From Myxococcales bacterium (GTDB lineage: Bacteria > Myxococcota > UBA727 > JABDBI01), in NCBI GenBank assembly GCA_023898405.1, contig CP060221.1, positions 1,565,501-1,629,500 of the forward strand: 64,000 nt of DNA. Direction: 5' to 3'. The position numbers were made by a program, and so were the translations under genes. This document shows, piece by piece, positions 7,772 to 17,170 of the stretch. Within the stretch, counting starts at the first letter, position 1. Every line of letters begins with the position of its first letter. The notes under the pieces are model-generated. The model ran no database searches, was not told where the DNA came from, and saw only the letters and a program-made list of their open reading frames with translations.

Positions 7772-7882
7772 GTTTACATCACCAAATAGCAGAGGCATTA
7801 AAATTCTTCATTCGTTGAGAAGATAATGAATGTCTCTGCTCGATTTTTTTGCTTTTACAAAACGGCAATGCTACCCAATCCA

Positions 7883-8566
7883 TCAAGCTCTTTTTTCAAG
7901 GTCCTTGCAAAATGATTCTATTTGCTCATGATCCAGTGGTTCAACAGTGACATCATCATTATTTTCACGGAGAAGCTCAGTTATAAAATTAGATACTTCA
8001 TCATTGCTGAATTTTTCATCCATGATTGCTAAGTTGTAAGCATTACTGTTGGGTTCTAATTCTAATGGTTCATCACTTAAATAAAATGGACCTATTGTTT
8101 TTTTTGGGAGTATAATTTTTATGTTTTGTGTTTTGTTTGGCTCTTCTATCATTAAATAATTTGATGTAATGCTATTTTTTGTTGTTTGTATTTTCCATAA
8201 TTTCAGCGAAACAAGAAGACCTTTTTCTTTTATTCTTCGTCTTGTATTAAGTTTGTTTATAATGATGTTTTCATTGTTGCTTATCTGGTAATTGAGGTTG
8301 CTGATAGATTGATTCCATCGGTTAGATTCTATGCATAATGAATTCAGTAAATCATTAATTATTTTATTTTTATCGTGTTTATATGTGTAGAATTGATTGG
8401 TGTTGATGTAATGTAGAGATAGATCTTTGATGTTTTTATCATTTCTGTCTTCGGTAAATTTGTGTGTGATTGTAATGAATTCCTTTGGTATTTTTTTAGT
8501 GTTATTGATGTGCGATCCATGTACTCCATAGCAAAATAAAATAGCTGTAATTGCTTTTAATATCAT
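7883..8566 (-). CDS. Secreted protein of unknown function
   Basis: The 227-residue product starts MILKAITAILFCYGVHG, a short signal peptide. The rest is extremely rich in Asn, Ile and Lys and coded by very AT-rich DNA, clearly richer in A and T than the neighbours. The C-terminal 60 residues are acidic (DEPLELEPN ... EDLEKRA). No family is recognised. It stands alone on the minus strand between the hairpin element and the protease gene. The base composition hints at a recently acquired or fast-evolving gene. Confidence 0.6.
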   Translation of the reverse strand: MILKAITAILFCYGVHGSHINNTKKIPKEFITITHKFTEDRNDKNIKDLSLHYINTNQFYTYKHDKNKIINDLLNSLCIESNRWNQSISNLNYQISNNENIIINKLNTRRRIKEKGLLVSLKLWKIQTTKNSITSNYLMIEEPNKTQNIKIILPKKTIGPFYLSDEPLELEPNSNAYNLAIMDEKFSNDEVSNFITELLRENNDDVTVEPLDHEQIESFCKDLEKRA

Positions 8567-8716
8567 TTATTTTCTCCAAATTTCTAAATAAATTTTGATT
8601 TTTAATTATTTGATTATTACTATAGCATCCGTTGAGTTCGAAAACCCCCTTACTTATGTTTTAGTGTTTTTTATGTAGCTTTTATGATGGTTTAAGTGCC
8701 TAAATAATTTATTGAT

Positions 8717-10546
8717 TTATTGCTGTTCATCAGGAACAATTTCAACAATGGCCTCAATCTGATCCTTATATTGCCCAGGATTATTTTTCGATGCAGCTTC
8801 CAATATTAAATTTACCACAAGGGATTTTTGGCTTTTGTTGTCATAGTGGACTGTGATTTCTTTTGAACCAGGTATCCCATCTTTGTAGGGCGGCAAAGAA
8901 AATTGCTTGGGATAGATTTTTAAATGTGGATCAGTTTTTTTCATGCGGACTAGTGCTGGTACACCTCCCCAATTTTTAACCAATACCTTCATTTTTAAAT
9001 CATCCATGAATGAAAGTGGAAGATAGTAATCATCAAAATCAATCAGTGCCGTCTTAGGAATCCCTTTTTGTGCCATGGCGACAGCTTTTTTAGCATCAAC
9101 AATTCCTGCTCCACATACTAAATGATCGTTTTGGCAACATAGATTCATGCATTTCGCGTGCGATTTTTTTTGATCACTTTGACAGTAATCATCACAACTC
9201 AAAGGTGAGGCGGTAGTTTTGAGAATGTATTCTACATGTTTCCAGGATAGTTCAGGATTCACCGACAGCATGAGAGATACAATGCCGCTTACAATGGGAG
9301 CTGCAAAAGAGGTACCATTATAGGAAAATGCTTGTTCATCATGCATTCCAAAAATATTTTCGCCCGGTGCAAGTACATCGACGGTGGTACCAAAATTATT
9401 GAATGATGAGGCTCGTCGATTTTCATTAGATGAGCCAACCGAGATTACGCCACCAGCTGCTCCAGGCAAACGCATGTCGGCAAAACCTTGCTCGTTTCCA
9501 ACGCTTGCTACAAGTATCCTTTTTTCTTTGTTTATAGTTCCGATGATATCCAAAACAGGGCCGTATGGCGGGTCTTTTAAGTAAGGACCTGTGAAACCAA
9601 ATGAGGCATTGATTACATCGGCAGGGTAAATATTTTTTGCAATAGAACTTTCTTGTGGACAATCGATGATGCTTGATGAACATAGATCAATTCCAGCAGC
9701 CCACATTATGCCCAGCAAACGTGCAGAAAGGGAGCGGTTATTTTTGCTATCCACTAAAAAAATCTGTGCCTGCCAATCTATCCCTGAAAGTCCAAAATCA
9801 TTATTGGTGCATGGGGCAAGTACACTGAGCACGTCTAATCCATGTTGTTGCTCTTCATTCTTTTTTTTCAATTTTTTTGATGGGAAAAAAGCAGAGATGT
9901 CTTGGTAATAGAAGTTACGCGAAGGGCAAAAATCAGGATTAAGGTCAGGATCTGTGAAAGAAAAATTTCTATCGACAATGCCAATTGTTACATGCGGGCT
10001 ACCAGTGGAAATAGCCCAAGCTTGAGGAATATTTACTCCCTCATCTTTCGATAGGTGCCACTGTCTGAAGTATAAAGGATCTTTTGGGATGATGAAGCTG
10101 TCATCATGGCTCTGAAAATCTTCAGGTTCAGGGGTACATGAAAAAAACACAGCATCATCTGATTGAATATAGTTGAGAGAGACTGAGTGAACCAAAGGAT
10201 GCTGCTCGATCTTTAGAGCAATTTTTTTGTTCTCCGAAGCCTGCACAGAATTGAGTGAAATAATTTGTTGCTCTGCGGCAGCATCGCTAGAGCTTAGGAG
10301 TACCCATTCTCCTAAAGGTTCTATGACTTTTAAATTGAATTGTTTTAAGACTGCGGGAAGTTTTTTCTGAGCGCCAAGTTCCATAAGTATTAAATATTGA
10401 TTGTGGACGATACTGTTATTTTTATCGTGAGAATAAAATACTTTTTCTCCCAGAGATACAGGCAAAGAGTGTTGATTTTTTTTTGCATAGTAAAAAAAAG
10501 TAATACTGAGCAGTAGCAAGAAGAAAACACTCAAGCGAAAAAACAT
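8717..10546 (-). CDS. Secreted subtilisin-like serine protease (S8 family)
   Basis: The 609-residue protein begins with a hydrophobic signal or anchor segment (LSVFFLLLLSITFFYYA), then a propeptide-like region to about residue 160. The catalytic domain shows Asp192 (GIVDRNF), His235 (QQHGLDVLSV), the oxyanion Asn313 (VINASFG) and Ser413 (SYNGTSFAAPIVSG). The His motif is HGLDV rather than the common HGTHVAG. A Cys-rich insert (residues about 450-480) and a C-terminal beta-rich domain follow. It would act outside the inner membrane to degrade proteins. It stands alone, with a 150-base gap before the upstream secreted gene. Confidence 0.9.
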   Translation of the reverse strand: MFFRLSVFFLLLLSITFFYYAKKNQHSLPVSLGEKVFYSHDKNNSIVHNQYLILMELGAQKKLPAVLKQFNLKVIEPLGEWVLLSSSDAAAEQQIISLNSVQASENKKIALKIEQHPLVHSVSLNYIQSDDAVFFSCTPEPEDFQSHDDSFIIPKDPLYFRQWHLSKDEGVNIPQAWAISTGSPHVTIGIVDRNFSFTDPDLNPDFCPSRNFYYQDISAFFPSKKLKKKNEEQQHGLDVLSVLAPCTNNDFGLSGIDWQAQIFLVDSKNNRSLSARLLGIMWAAGIDLCSSSIIDCPQESSIAKNIYPADVINASFGFTGPYLKDPPYGPVLDIIGTINKEKRILVASVGNEQGFADMRLPGAAGGVISVGSSNENRRASSFNNFGTTVDVLAPGENIFGMHDEQAFSYNGTSFAAPIVSGIVSLMLSVNPELSWKHVEYILKTTASPLSCDDYCQSDQKKSHAKCMNLCCQNDHLVCGAGIVDAKKAVAMAQKGIPKTALIDFDDYYLPLSFMDDLKMKVLVKNWGGVPALVRMKKTDPHLKIYPKQFSLPPYKDGIPGSKEITVHYDNKSQKSLVVNLILEAASKNNPGQYKDQIEAIVEIVPDEQQ

Positions 10547-10649
10547 AATTGTTATCCTAAGTCAATTCGACTTTTTAATTATGCATATAATTTTGGGACA
10601 AAGCTAAATCAAGTGATGAAAATTAGTTGCAAGAACTATATATGGCGGC

Positions 10650-10677
10650 TTGTTTATTTATGTCTCAAACTTATAAT
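10650..10677 (+). promoter_or_regulatory. Candidate sigma-70 promoter
   Basis: TTGTTT at 10650-10655 and a perfect TATAAT at 10672-10677 are separated by 16 bases. It points toward the small broken gene at 10707-10956. The gap 10547-10649 shows nothing else. Confidence 0.35.
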
Positions 10678-10706
10678 GATTGAGGTTTTTTCATTCAGGA
10701 GCAAAC

Positions 10707-10956
10707 ATGAAAATTTTTGAACCAGTTATTTTTTTGCCAATTTTTTGCAAGGTAATCAGAGCAAAGCAGAAGAATTAAGTGCAAGACTGGTTTAATTGCT
10801 GGAGAACTCGTAAAAAAAATTGAAAAAGGAATTAATTCAATGGCGGGTGAGTTTAAAAAGGTCGGTTTAAGTTTTCCAGTTATTTCCACAGTAGAAAAAG
10901 AGCAGGCACTAGAAGAGGCCACCAAAAAACTTAAAGATGAAATTGATAAAATCTAG
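10707..10956 (+). pseudogene. Small decayed gene of unknown function
   Basis: An ATG at 10707 preceded by CAGGAG starts a frame that ends after 23 codons. Shifting frame twice gives a continuous helix-rich peptide (NQSKAEELSARLV, then IAGELVKKIEKGINSMAG, ending LKDEIDKI with TAG at 10954). Only the last 38 codons (from ATG 10840) are open in one frame. A promoter-like sequence and a good ribosome binding site in front suggest that it was once a gene of about 80 codons. No family is recognised. Confidence 0.35.
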
Positions 10957-11084
10957 TCTTGAAGAATTTTTCTAAGTTAATTATCTATCCGCTTGGGCGT
11001 TAAGTTTGAAAATCTTAGCGCTTTATAAATTTGTAATATATTTTAAAAATTTGATTTTATAAAAAAATCTACAGATAATTAATT

Positions 11085-12233
11085 ATGCTTAAAAAATATT
11101 TTTTTTTTATTTTGTTTGTTGGGCTAAGTTCTTGTTCAAAGGAAGAACAGGCTAGGTTTTCTTTAACACCAGCTCATAAAATAGTATTTGCACCCCGAGC
11201 TTTTAGTACCCCTAGAGAAGTACTGAATGAATGCAACGCTGGTATCTACCAATTTACTCAAGGAGCGGGTGAGCAAAATTTTTCCGATATTCACAAGCTC
11301 GTGGCCAAAAAAAACAGCATAAAGGGAGAAAAATGTGCTGATAGAGCAGCAGATTTTTTTGAAAATGTATTGCGAAACTCTGTGGATAGCGCACAGAGTG
11401 AGCAACGCACTCACTCTGATGAAGTTGATTTTGATGTCTTGATTATTGGAGCAGGTGTACATGGGGCAATACTTTCCCACGTTTTAGGAATTAATTTTCC
11501 AAATACAAAGGTTCTTCTCATCGATCAAGCTGATCACCCTGCAGAGCATTTTCATAACTATGGATATAGGCTCAACTCTCCGAGTATTCCCTATGATGCC
11601 AACCTCTTTCCATTGTCACCTGTTTCGATTCCTGAATATGCCAATATTGAAGATGTGGGACAAAAAAGATTTCCTAAGGCGCGGCAACTTTGGAATCAAA
11701 TAATTTTTAATCTTTTTAATTCCAATGCTCTTGTGGCTTTTAATACAAGCATAGAAAAAATTGAAAAACTTAATGACAATTACTTGGTATCTCTCAAAGG
11801 AAGGCTCGCTTCTCAAGCTCTATTGGTCAAAAAAATTGTTTTAACTACGGGACTTGGTCAAGCAGTTTTTCCCAATACCACGGCAACAAATTGGATGAAA
11901 GAGCAGAGAGAAGAAGCAAAAAAATTTGTAAGCTATGATTCTCCTTTAGCGAAAGTGCTCAACTATGACGAGCTTTTTAATAGTAATGAGCTACTTTTAA
12001 AACAAGGACATTCGATCTTTGAATTTTTAGCCGCTAAAAAAATCGGTGTTGTTGGTGCTGGAGATAGCGGTAAAATCGCAGTCGAATTTTTAAGTGGATT
12101 TGCCCCAAAAGAAGCTTATCTTGTTGAAGGGCGATCAAGCTTTGTTGCTCCTAAGCGTATAGTGTGGTTCGGTCAAAAATTGTCGACTTTTGACGAATTT
12201 AAGAAACCAGCTAATGGGACAAAGCCTCGTTAA
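11085..12233 (+). CDS. FAD/NAD-binding oxidoreductase lipoprotein, first part
   Basis: The 382-residue product starts with a lipoprotein signal (MLKKYFFFILFVGLSSC). From about residue 119 a Rossmann-type dinucleotide-binding motif is clear (VLIIGAGVHGAILSHVL), followed by an acidic strand end (VLLIDQAD). A second GxGxxG-like motif (IGVVGAGDSGKIAVEFL) near residue 325 would bind NAD(P)H, as in flavin-containing mono-oxygenases and related proteins. The TAA at 12231 stops the frame, but the same frame runs on for 160 more codons to 12713, so the protein was probably about 542 residues. A lipid-anchored flavoprotein is unusual. Substrate unknown. Confidence 0.7.
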   Translation: MLKKYFFFILFVGLSSCSKEEQARFSLTPAHKIVFAPRAFSTPREVLNECNAGIYQFTQGAGEQNFSDIHKLVAKKNSIKGEKCADRAADFFENVLRNSVDSAQSEQRTHSDEVDFDVLIIGAGVHGAILSHVLGINFPNTKVLLIDQADHPAEHFHNYGYRLNSPSIPYDANLFPLSPVSIPEYANIEDVGQKRFPKARQLWNQIIFNLFNSNALVAFNTSIEKIEKLNDNYLVSLKGRLASQALLVKKIVLTTGLGQAVFPNTTATNWMKEQREEAKKFVSYDSPLAKVLNYDELFNSNELLLKQGHSIFEFLAAKKIGVVGAGDSGKIAVEFLSGFAPKEAYLVEGRSSFVAPKRIVWFGQKLSTFDEFKKPANGTKPR

Positions 12234-12326
12234 AATTACGAAAGCTTTAAGAGTATTTATCAAAGTTACACAAGTAACCATCGATTTTTTTCATTCGAAA
12301 CCATAGCGAAAAAAATAACGGAAATA

Positions 12327-12713
12327 ATGCCCTATGATCAGAGTATAAGAGTAGAGCCTGACTACACGAGAAATTTAGATTTTTTGATAACGGCTCTTGG
12401 ATATAAAAGAGATGCAGTCGAGTTTTTACGCACACATGCACCTTTTCTCAAGGGCAAAGCAATAGAACTTTCTTATGTTAGAACCTTGGTGCCGGCACAA
12501 AGAAGATTCTCAAAAAGCTGGGAAAACGTAGCTCAACAAATATGTCTCTCAGAGAAAAAATGCGATGACATTTATTTGCTTGGAACTGCTGTGGATGATC
12601 ATCAATTAAGCAGACAAAGAATGCAGGTGGAAAGTGTTACAAAAAATGCTCATGCCATTGAATTGCTGGCACCATTGAGCGAAGCATTCGTAAAATTTCT
12701 GGTAACAAAATAA
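12327..12713 (+). CDS. FAD/NAD-binding oxidoreductase, C-terminal part after an in-frame stop
   Basis: This stretch is in the same frame as the gene at 11085-12233; the codons between TAA 12231 and the ATG at 12327 are all open and protein-like (NYESFKSIYQSY ...). The ATG has no good ribosome binding site, so separate translation is doubtful. The sequence contains YLLGTAVDDHQLS, which could be the end segment of the flavin-binding fold. I read it as the C-terminus of one protein cut by a single nonsense codon. A sequencing error at 12231 would give the same picture. Confidence 0.5.
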   Translation: MPYDQSIRVEPDYTRNLDFLITALGYKRDAVEFLRTHAPFLKGKAIELSYVRTLVPAQRRFSKSWENVAQQICLSEKKCDDIYLLGTAVDDHQLSRQRMQVESVTKNAHAIELLAPLSEAFVKFLVTK

Positions 12714-12841
12714 TTTGTCATTATTTTTATGATTCCCACCGTGAGATATCCCGCGAACGCGAAGATCTTTACTCCTCACTTTATTTCTATACTCGCTGGT
12801 TCATAATCAATCTGTTATGTATCCAAGTTTGAGGATCATCT

Positions 12842-13897
12842 ATGCTAAAAACAATTGCTGTGCTTACCGGTGGAGGAGACTGCCCAGGACTCAACCCAGC
12901 TATAAAATCTGTTACTCAAAAAGCATTGAGTATGGGCCTAAAAGTTATTGGCATTAGAAGTGGTTGGCAAGGGTTGATCGATGATTTGAATCCTTTGCAC
13001 TTAGATGCAAAAAGTGTGCACCACATCGATCGTGAAGGCGGAACCATTCTTCAAAGCTCGCGCACCAATCCATTTAAAATGAAAGATGGCCCAAATGCTG
13101 TCATAAAGCGCATGCACGATTTAAATATCGATGCACTTGTTGCTATTGGTGGTGAAGATACTTTGGGAGTAGCTCACAGATTATATTGTGATTTTAAGGT
13201 GCCTGTTGTTGGTATTCCCAAGACAATCGATGGTGACTTATCGGCGACTGATTATTGTTTAGGATTTGAAAGCGCTGTTACAGTTGTGACAGAGAGCATT
13301 GATAGATTACGAAGTACTGCTCAATCTCACGAACGCAGTTTTGTTGTGGAAGTAATGGGGCGTCATGCCGGTCACTTGGCTCTTAAAAGCGGTATTAGTG
13401 CGGGTGCCGATATGATTTTGATACCGGAATATCCGTTTGATCTAGATCAGGTGGTGAAATTAATTATTGCCCGAAAAAATAATACACATCCTTACAGTAT
13501 GATTGTGATCGCTGAAGGAGCTCGACCGGCAGGTTCAGATATTTCTGTAACATCAAAAACAACAGATTCTTTTGGACATATTCGTCTGGGAGGTGCAGGT
13601 TTTCATTTATCGGAATACATTGAGAATCATGCTCATATTGATTGTCGTCCATTAATACTTGGACATTTACAGCGAGGTGGCTCGCCTTCAGCCTTTGATC
13701 GCCGTATGGGACATCATTTTGGCATTGTCGCTTGTGAGGCTTTAGTAGCCGGTAAGTTTGGCACAATGGCGTCTTTAAGCGAAGGTAGAATAACACTAAA
13801 ATCATTGAGCGAAGCAGTGAAAGAGCTTCATGTGGTCGATACAAAAAAATATTATGACACCGAACTCTATCAAGCAAAATCTTCATTGTTGAGTTAA
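12842..13897 (+). CDS. pfkA: 6-phosphofructokinase, probably pyrophosphate-type
   Basis: The enzyme phosphorylates fructose 6-phosphate to fructose 1,6-bisphosphate. The N-terminal TGGGDCPGLNPAIK, GGEDTLGVA (103-111), PKTIDGD (126-132) with the catalytic Asp, and MGRHAGHLAL are characteristic and resemble the actinobacterial group III enzymes. Asp106 and Lys127 are the residues associated in the family with pyrophosphate as phosphoryl donor, where ATP enzymes have Gly. Pyrophosphate use is thus likely but not proven. TIDGD replaces the common TIDND. GAGG precedes the start. It is the first gene of the sugar-phosphate operon and is followed after 10 bases by rpiB. Confidence 0.93.
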   Translation: MLKTIAVLTGGGDCPGLNPAIKSVTQKALSMGLKVIGIRSGWQGLIDDLNPLHLDAKSVHHIDREGGTILQSSRTNPFKMKDGPNAVIKRMHDLNIDALVAIGGEDTLGVAHRLYCDFKVPVVGIPKTIDGDLSATDYCLGFESAVTVVTESIDRLRSTAQSHERSFVVEVMGRHAGHLALKSGISAGADMILIPEYPFDLDQVVKLIIARKNNTHPYSMIVIAEGARPAGSDISVTSKTTDSFGHIRLGGAGFHLSEYIENHAHIDCRPLILGHLQRGGSPSAFDRRMGHHFGIVACEALVAGKFGTMASLSEGRITLKSLSEAVKELHVVDTKKYYDTELYQAKSSLLS

Positions 13898-13907
13898 AGG
13901 AACGCAT

Positions 13908-14354
13908 ATGAAAATAGCGATTGCATCTGATCATGCTGGTTTTAAACTCAAAGAGAGTATTAAGAAAGATTTGCTGAAAAATGGCTATAGTGTTTTTGAT
14001 TATGGCACTCATAGTGAGGAGCCGGTTGATTATCCAGACTATGCTTATCAGGTTGCCAAAGCCATTAGTGAAAATAAAGTTGAGAGAGGAATTATTTTGT
14101 GTGGCAGCGGGGTGGGGGCGTCGATTGCTGCTAATAAAGTAAAAGGCGTAAGAGCTGCTGTATGCCACGATTCCTATTCTGCGCATCAAGGCGTTGAACA
14201 TGATGATATGAATGCTTTGGTTTTAGGTGCACGCATCGTAGGAGAATGTTTAGCATATGAACTGGTACACGGCTTTCTTAAAGCGAAGTTTATTAGCGAA
14301 GAGCGCTTCTTGAGGAGACTAAACAAAGTAAAAGCACTTGAGAATGTCGATTAA
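13908..14354 (+). CDS. rpiB: Ribose-5-phosphate isomerase B
   Basis: RpiB interconverts ribose 5-phosphate and ribulose 5-phosphate in the non-oxidative pentose phosphate pathway. The family signature is complete: IAIASDHAGFKLK at the start, DYPDYA near residue 42, the active-site cysteine in ILCGSGVGASIAANK, and HDSYSAHQGVEHDDMNAL. Length (148 aa) is normal. AAAGGAA lies just before the ATG. It is the second gene of the operon, which supports its role in sugar-phosphate exchange. Confidence 0.95.
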   Translation: MKIAIASDHAGFKLKESIKKDLLKNGYSVFDYGTHSEEPVDYPDYAYQVAKAISENKVERGIILCGSGVGASIAANKVKGVRAAVCHDSYSAHQGVEHDDMNALVLGARIVGECLAYELVHGFLKAKFISEERFLRRLNKVKALENVD

Positions 14355-14368
14355 TAAAGAGGAAAATT

Positions 14369-15520
14369 ATGAGCAATAATCCATATGTGGAATTGGAAAA
14401 ATTAGAACAGTCTATTTGGCTTGATTTTATATCCAAAGAATTAATTAAAAGCGGTGAACTCCATCGTCTTATAAAAGAAGATCACCTTAAAGGCCTGACT
14501 TCTAATCCCAGTATTTTTGAAAAAGCTATTGCTCAAACTTCTGATTATGACGAAGCAATAAATTTGCTTAGCAAAAAAGATCCACATGACGCCAAGGCTG
14601 TTTATGAAAATATTGCCATTGCGGATATACAGGCAGCTGCAGATATTTTGCGCCCTGTTTATGAAGCAAGCAAAGGGCATGATGGTTTTGTAAGCCTAGA
14701 AGTTTCTCCTCATCTAGCATTTGATGGGGATGGAACTATCGAAGAAGCAAAGCGTCTGTGGCATCAGGTAGATCGAGCAAATCTCATGATCAAGATCCCC
14801 GGTACCAAAAAATGTATGAATGCTATTCGCGATCTCATCAGCAATGGCATCAATGTTAACGTTACGCTTCTTTTTAGTGTAGATGCATATCGTGATGCTG
14901 CAAAAGCTTATTTAGATGGTCTTGGTGATCGTGCGATTAAAGGATTGCCCATTAATTCTGTGAATAGCGTTGCAAGTTTTTTTGTAAGCCGTATCGACGT
15001 CAAAATTGATAAACTTTTGGAAAAATTTGCTCAAGATAATGAGGGCAATAAAGATCAAGCATTGGCTTTGCAAGGATTAGTAGCTATCGCAAATGCAAAA
15101 ATGGCCTACAGTGCTTACAAAGAAATTTATGCCACCGAACAAGCCAAAAGCATTATCCGCCAGGGCGGTCAGCCGCAAAAACTTCTTTGGGCAAGTACTG
15201 GTACTAAAAATCCAAATTACAGTGATGTTCTCTACGTGGATAATTTAATCGGAAAAAATACTGTTAACACGCTTCCTCCTGAAACTTTAAAAGCGTTTCG
15301 TGATCATGGTAAAGCAAGACTGACTATTGAAAACGATGTTATGCAAGCTAAACAGATCATGAATGAGCTTAGTAAATTTAACATCGATTTTAAGGTGTGT
15401 TGCGATGAGCTATTGATCGATGGTGTAAAAATATTTGCCGATTCATTTGATAAATTATTGCTCGCTGTGGATAAAAAGCTTCGCCACGTTGTGCAAGAAG
15501 ATCATAAAAAAAAAGTCTAA
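14369..15520 (+). CDS. tal: Transaldolase (long form)
   Basis: Transaldolase transfers a dihydroxyacetone unit between sugar phosphates. The 383-residue protein is of the longer type found alone or fused to glucose-6-phosphate isomerase. SIWLDFISKELI near the N-terminus, LTSNPSIFEKAI, the Schiff-base lysine in LMIKIPGTKKC, and NVTLLFSVDAYRDAA are all present. Its last codons are a run of nine A followed by GTC TAA. A -1 shift on this run would enter the pgi frame directly, without meeting a stop, as expected for a Tal-Pgi fusion. A good AGAGGAAA ribosome binding site precedes the ATG. Confidence 0.93.
   Translation: MSNNPYVELEKLEQSIWLDFISKELIKSGELHRLIKEDHLKGLTSNPSIFEKAIAQTSDYDEAINLLSKKDPHDAKAVYENIAIADIQAAADILRPVYEASKGHDGFVSLEVSPHLAFDGDGTIEEAKRLWHQVDRANLMIKIPGTKKCMNAIRDLISNGINVNVTLLFSVDAYRDAAKAYLDGLGDRAIKGLPINSVNSVASFFVSRIDVKIDKLLEKFAQDNEGNKDQALALQGLVAIANAKMAYSAYKEIYATEQAKSIIRQGGQPQKLLWASTGTKNPNYSDVLYVDNLIGKNTVNTLPPETLKAFRDHGKARLTIENDVMQAKQIMNELSKFNIDFKVCCDELLIDGVKIFADSFDKLLLAVDKKLRHVVQEDHKKKV
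15506..15514 (+). promoter_or_regulatory. A9 slippery run linking tal and pgi
   Basis: Nine A residues occupy three Lys codons two codons before the tal stop. A -1 slip here continues through KKSLKYFLPNPCSQ into the pgi frame. It could be programmed frameshifting, transcriptional slippage, a mutation that split a fused gene, or a homopolymer sequencing error. Confidence 0.5.
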
Positions 15521-15552
15521 AATATTTTCTACCCAATCCTTGTAGTCAGCTT

Positions 15553-17160
15553 TTGGAAGATAAAATTCTTTGGAGTAGACGAGAGCATATTGTTTTTCGC
15601 CTGTGGGCCAAAGATGCGAGCATGTTTGGAAAAAATGAAACACTCATGCTCGATTGGCTGAATGAACCTCGAGAAATGCTCGGAATGATCGATAATCTTA
15701 AAGATCTGAGCGATAAAATAAAACAGCTCAACTTTGAATCAATTGTTCTGATGGGTATGGGGGGATCAAGTCTTGCTGTAAAAGTTTTTCAAGATGTTCT
15801 TGCACCCAATACGAATGAAAAATTTTTTGTTCTGGATACAATTCATCCGGATATGCTTGAACGACTTGAAAGAACAATTGATATTTCAAAAACACTCTTC
15901 GTTGTTTCAAGTAAATCAGGTACAACGCTTGAGCCAAATCTGTTGTATCAACATTTCTTATCAAAACTTAAAGAAGCCGGAATCGAAAATCACTTTGAGC
16001 ATTTCATTGCTATCACTGATACAGGAACATCGCTTGCAGAAGAAGCAAATAAGAATCAATTTATAACTTCAGTGAAGGGCAACCCGCTGATTGGTGGTCG
16101 TTATTCAGCTTTATCGCCTTTTGGCATTTTTCCTGCGCTGCTCATGGGCATTGATGTACAAAATCTATTAGAAAAATCTTTACAGATGACACAGGAATGT
16201 GGTCCAGCTATTTTGCCTGAACGAAATCCTGGAGTTCTTTTGGGGCTCTTTTTAGGAGTAAATACTCTGTGTGCTCATGATCAGCTCGTAGTGTATATTT
16301 CGCCATCTCTAAAATCCTTCGGTTCGTGGCTTGAGCAATTAATCGCTGAATCACTTGGTAAGAATCACGGGGGAATTGTGCCTTTGGTAGAGGGTGATCT
16401 TGAGCACGTAGCCCTGCCACATAGCATGCACTGTGTGTTGGAGCTTGAAGGAGAGCCCATCGATCCATCGATCAAACAAGAGCTTAGAAAAAATCACAGC
16501 AATTGCATTTATCTAAAAATTCCAGATAGATCTGCCATTGGGTCTGAGATGTTTCGTTGGGAAATAGCTATCAGCACCGCAGCGATAATTTTAAAATTAA
16601 ATCCTTTTGATCAACCTGATGTGGAAAAAAGTAAACAGCAGGCTTTATTGATTATTGATCAAATAAAAAATAAAAAATTTGTTGGGCCTAAAAATGCTTG
16701 TTATTCATCTGATGCAGTAGAAATTTTTTCACCTGGTTCAGATAAAGAAACTATCAATGTTATGGCGAGCTTTTTTACCGCAATAAAAGATGGCGATTAT
16801 TGTGCGATTCTTTCCTATCTTGATGAAACTCCTGAAAATAATTCTCATGTTGATTCATTGGCCGCAAAAATTCGTCAGCATTTAGTCCCTGCTATTGTTC
16901 AGCATGGTCCTCGCTATTTGCACTCAATTGGTCAACTATTTAAAGGAGGAAAAAATAATGGCCATTTCATTTTAATTACTGGTCCTTACAAAAAAGATTT
17001 TTCCAGTAGTATGGGGATTAACTTTAAAGATATTCACCTGAGCCAGGCTCTTGGTGATTTTCAGACTATGATCGACGACAATCGTCATATTTTACATGTT
17101 CATTTAAAAGATGTAGCCGTTGGATTTAGAGAACTTTTGGCGCTTAGCAAGCATATGTAG
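15553..17160 (+). CDS. pgi: Glucose-6-phosphate isomerase
   Basis: Pgi interconverts glucose 6-phosphate and fructose 6-phosphate. The SIS-type fold is seen in VLMGMGGSSLAVKVF and VVSSKSGTTLEPN, and the C-terminal part has GRYSALSPFG and an ALPHSMH-containing region as in the isomerase half of bifunctional Tal-Pgi proteins. No ATG or ribosome binding site is found at the beginning; the first usable codon is the TTG at 15553, and the frame is open back to 15508 inside tal. This suggests that translation depends on tal, either by coupling or as a true fusion made by -1 slippage on the A9 run. Confidence 0.88.
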   Translation: MEDKILWSRREHIVFRLWAKDASMFGKNETLMLDWLNEPREMLGMIDNLKDLSDKIKQLNFESIVLMGMGGSSLAVKVFQDVLAPNTNEKFFVLDTIHPDMLERLERTIDISKTLFVVSSKSGTTLEPNLLYQHFLSKLKEAGIENHFEHFIAITDTGTSLAEEANKNQFITSVKGNPLIGGRYSALSPFGIFPALLMGIDVQNLLEKSLQMTQECGPAILPERNPGVLLGLFLGVNTLCAHDQLVVYISPSLKSFGSWLEQLIAESLGKNHGGIVPLVEGDLEHVALPHSMHCVLELEGEPIDPSIKQELRKNHSNCIYLKIPDRSAIGSEMFRWEIAISTAAIILKLNPFDQPDVEKSKQQALLIIDQIKNKKFVGPKNACYSSDAVEIFSPGSDKETINVMASFFTAIKDGDYCAILSYLDETPENNSHVDSLAAKIRQHLVPAIVQHGPRYLHSIGQLFKGGKNNGHFILITGPYKKDFSSSMGINFKDIHLSQALGDFQTMIDDNRHILHVHLKDVAVGFRELLALSKHM

Positions 17161-17170
17161 AGGAAAAGAA

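Noticed and set aside
13464..14201. Long minus-strand frame of 245 codons across pfkA and rpiB
   Set aside because: It is antisense to two clearly conserved enzymes and has no motif.
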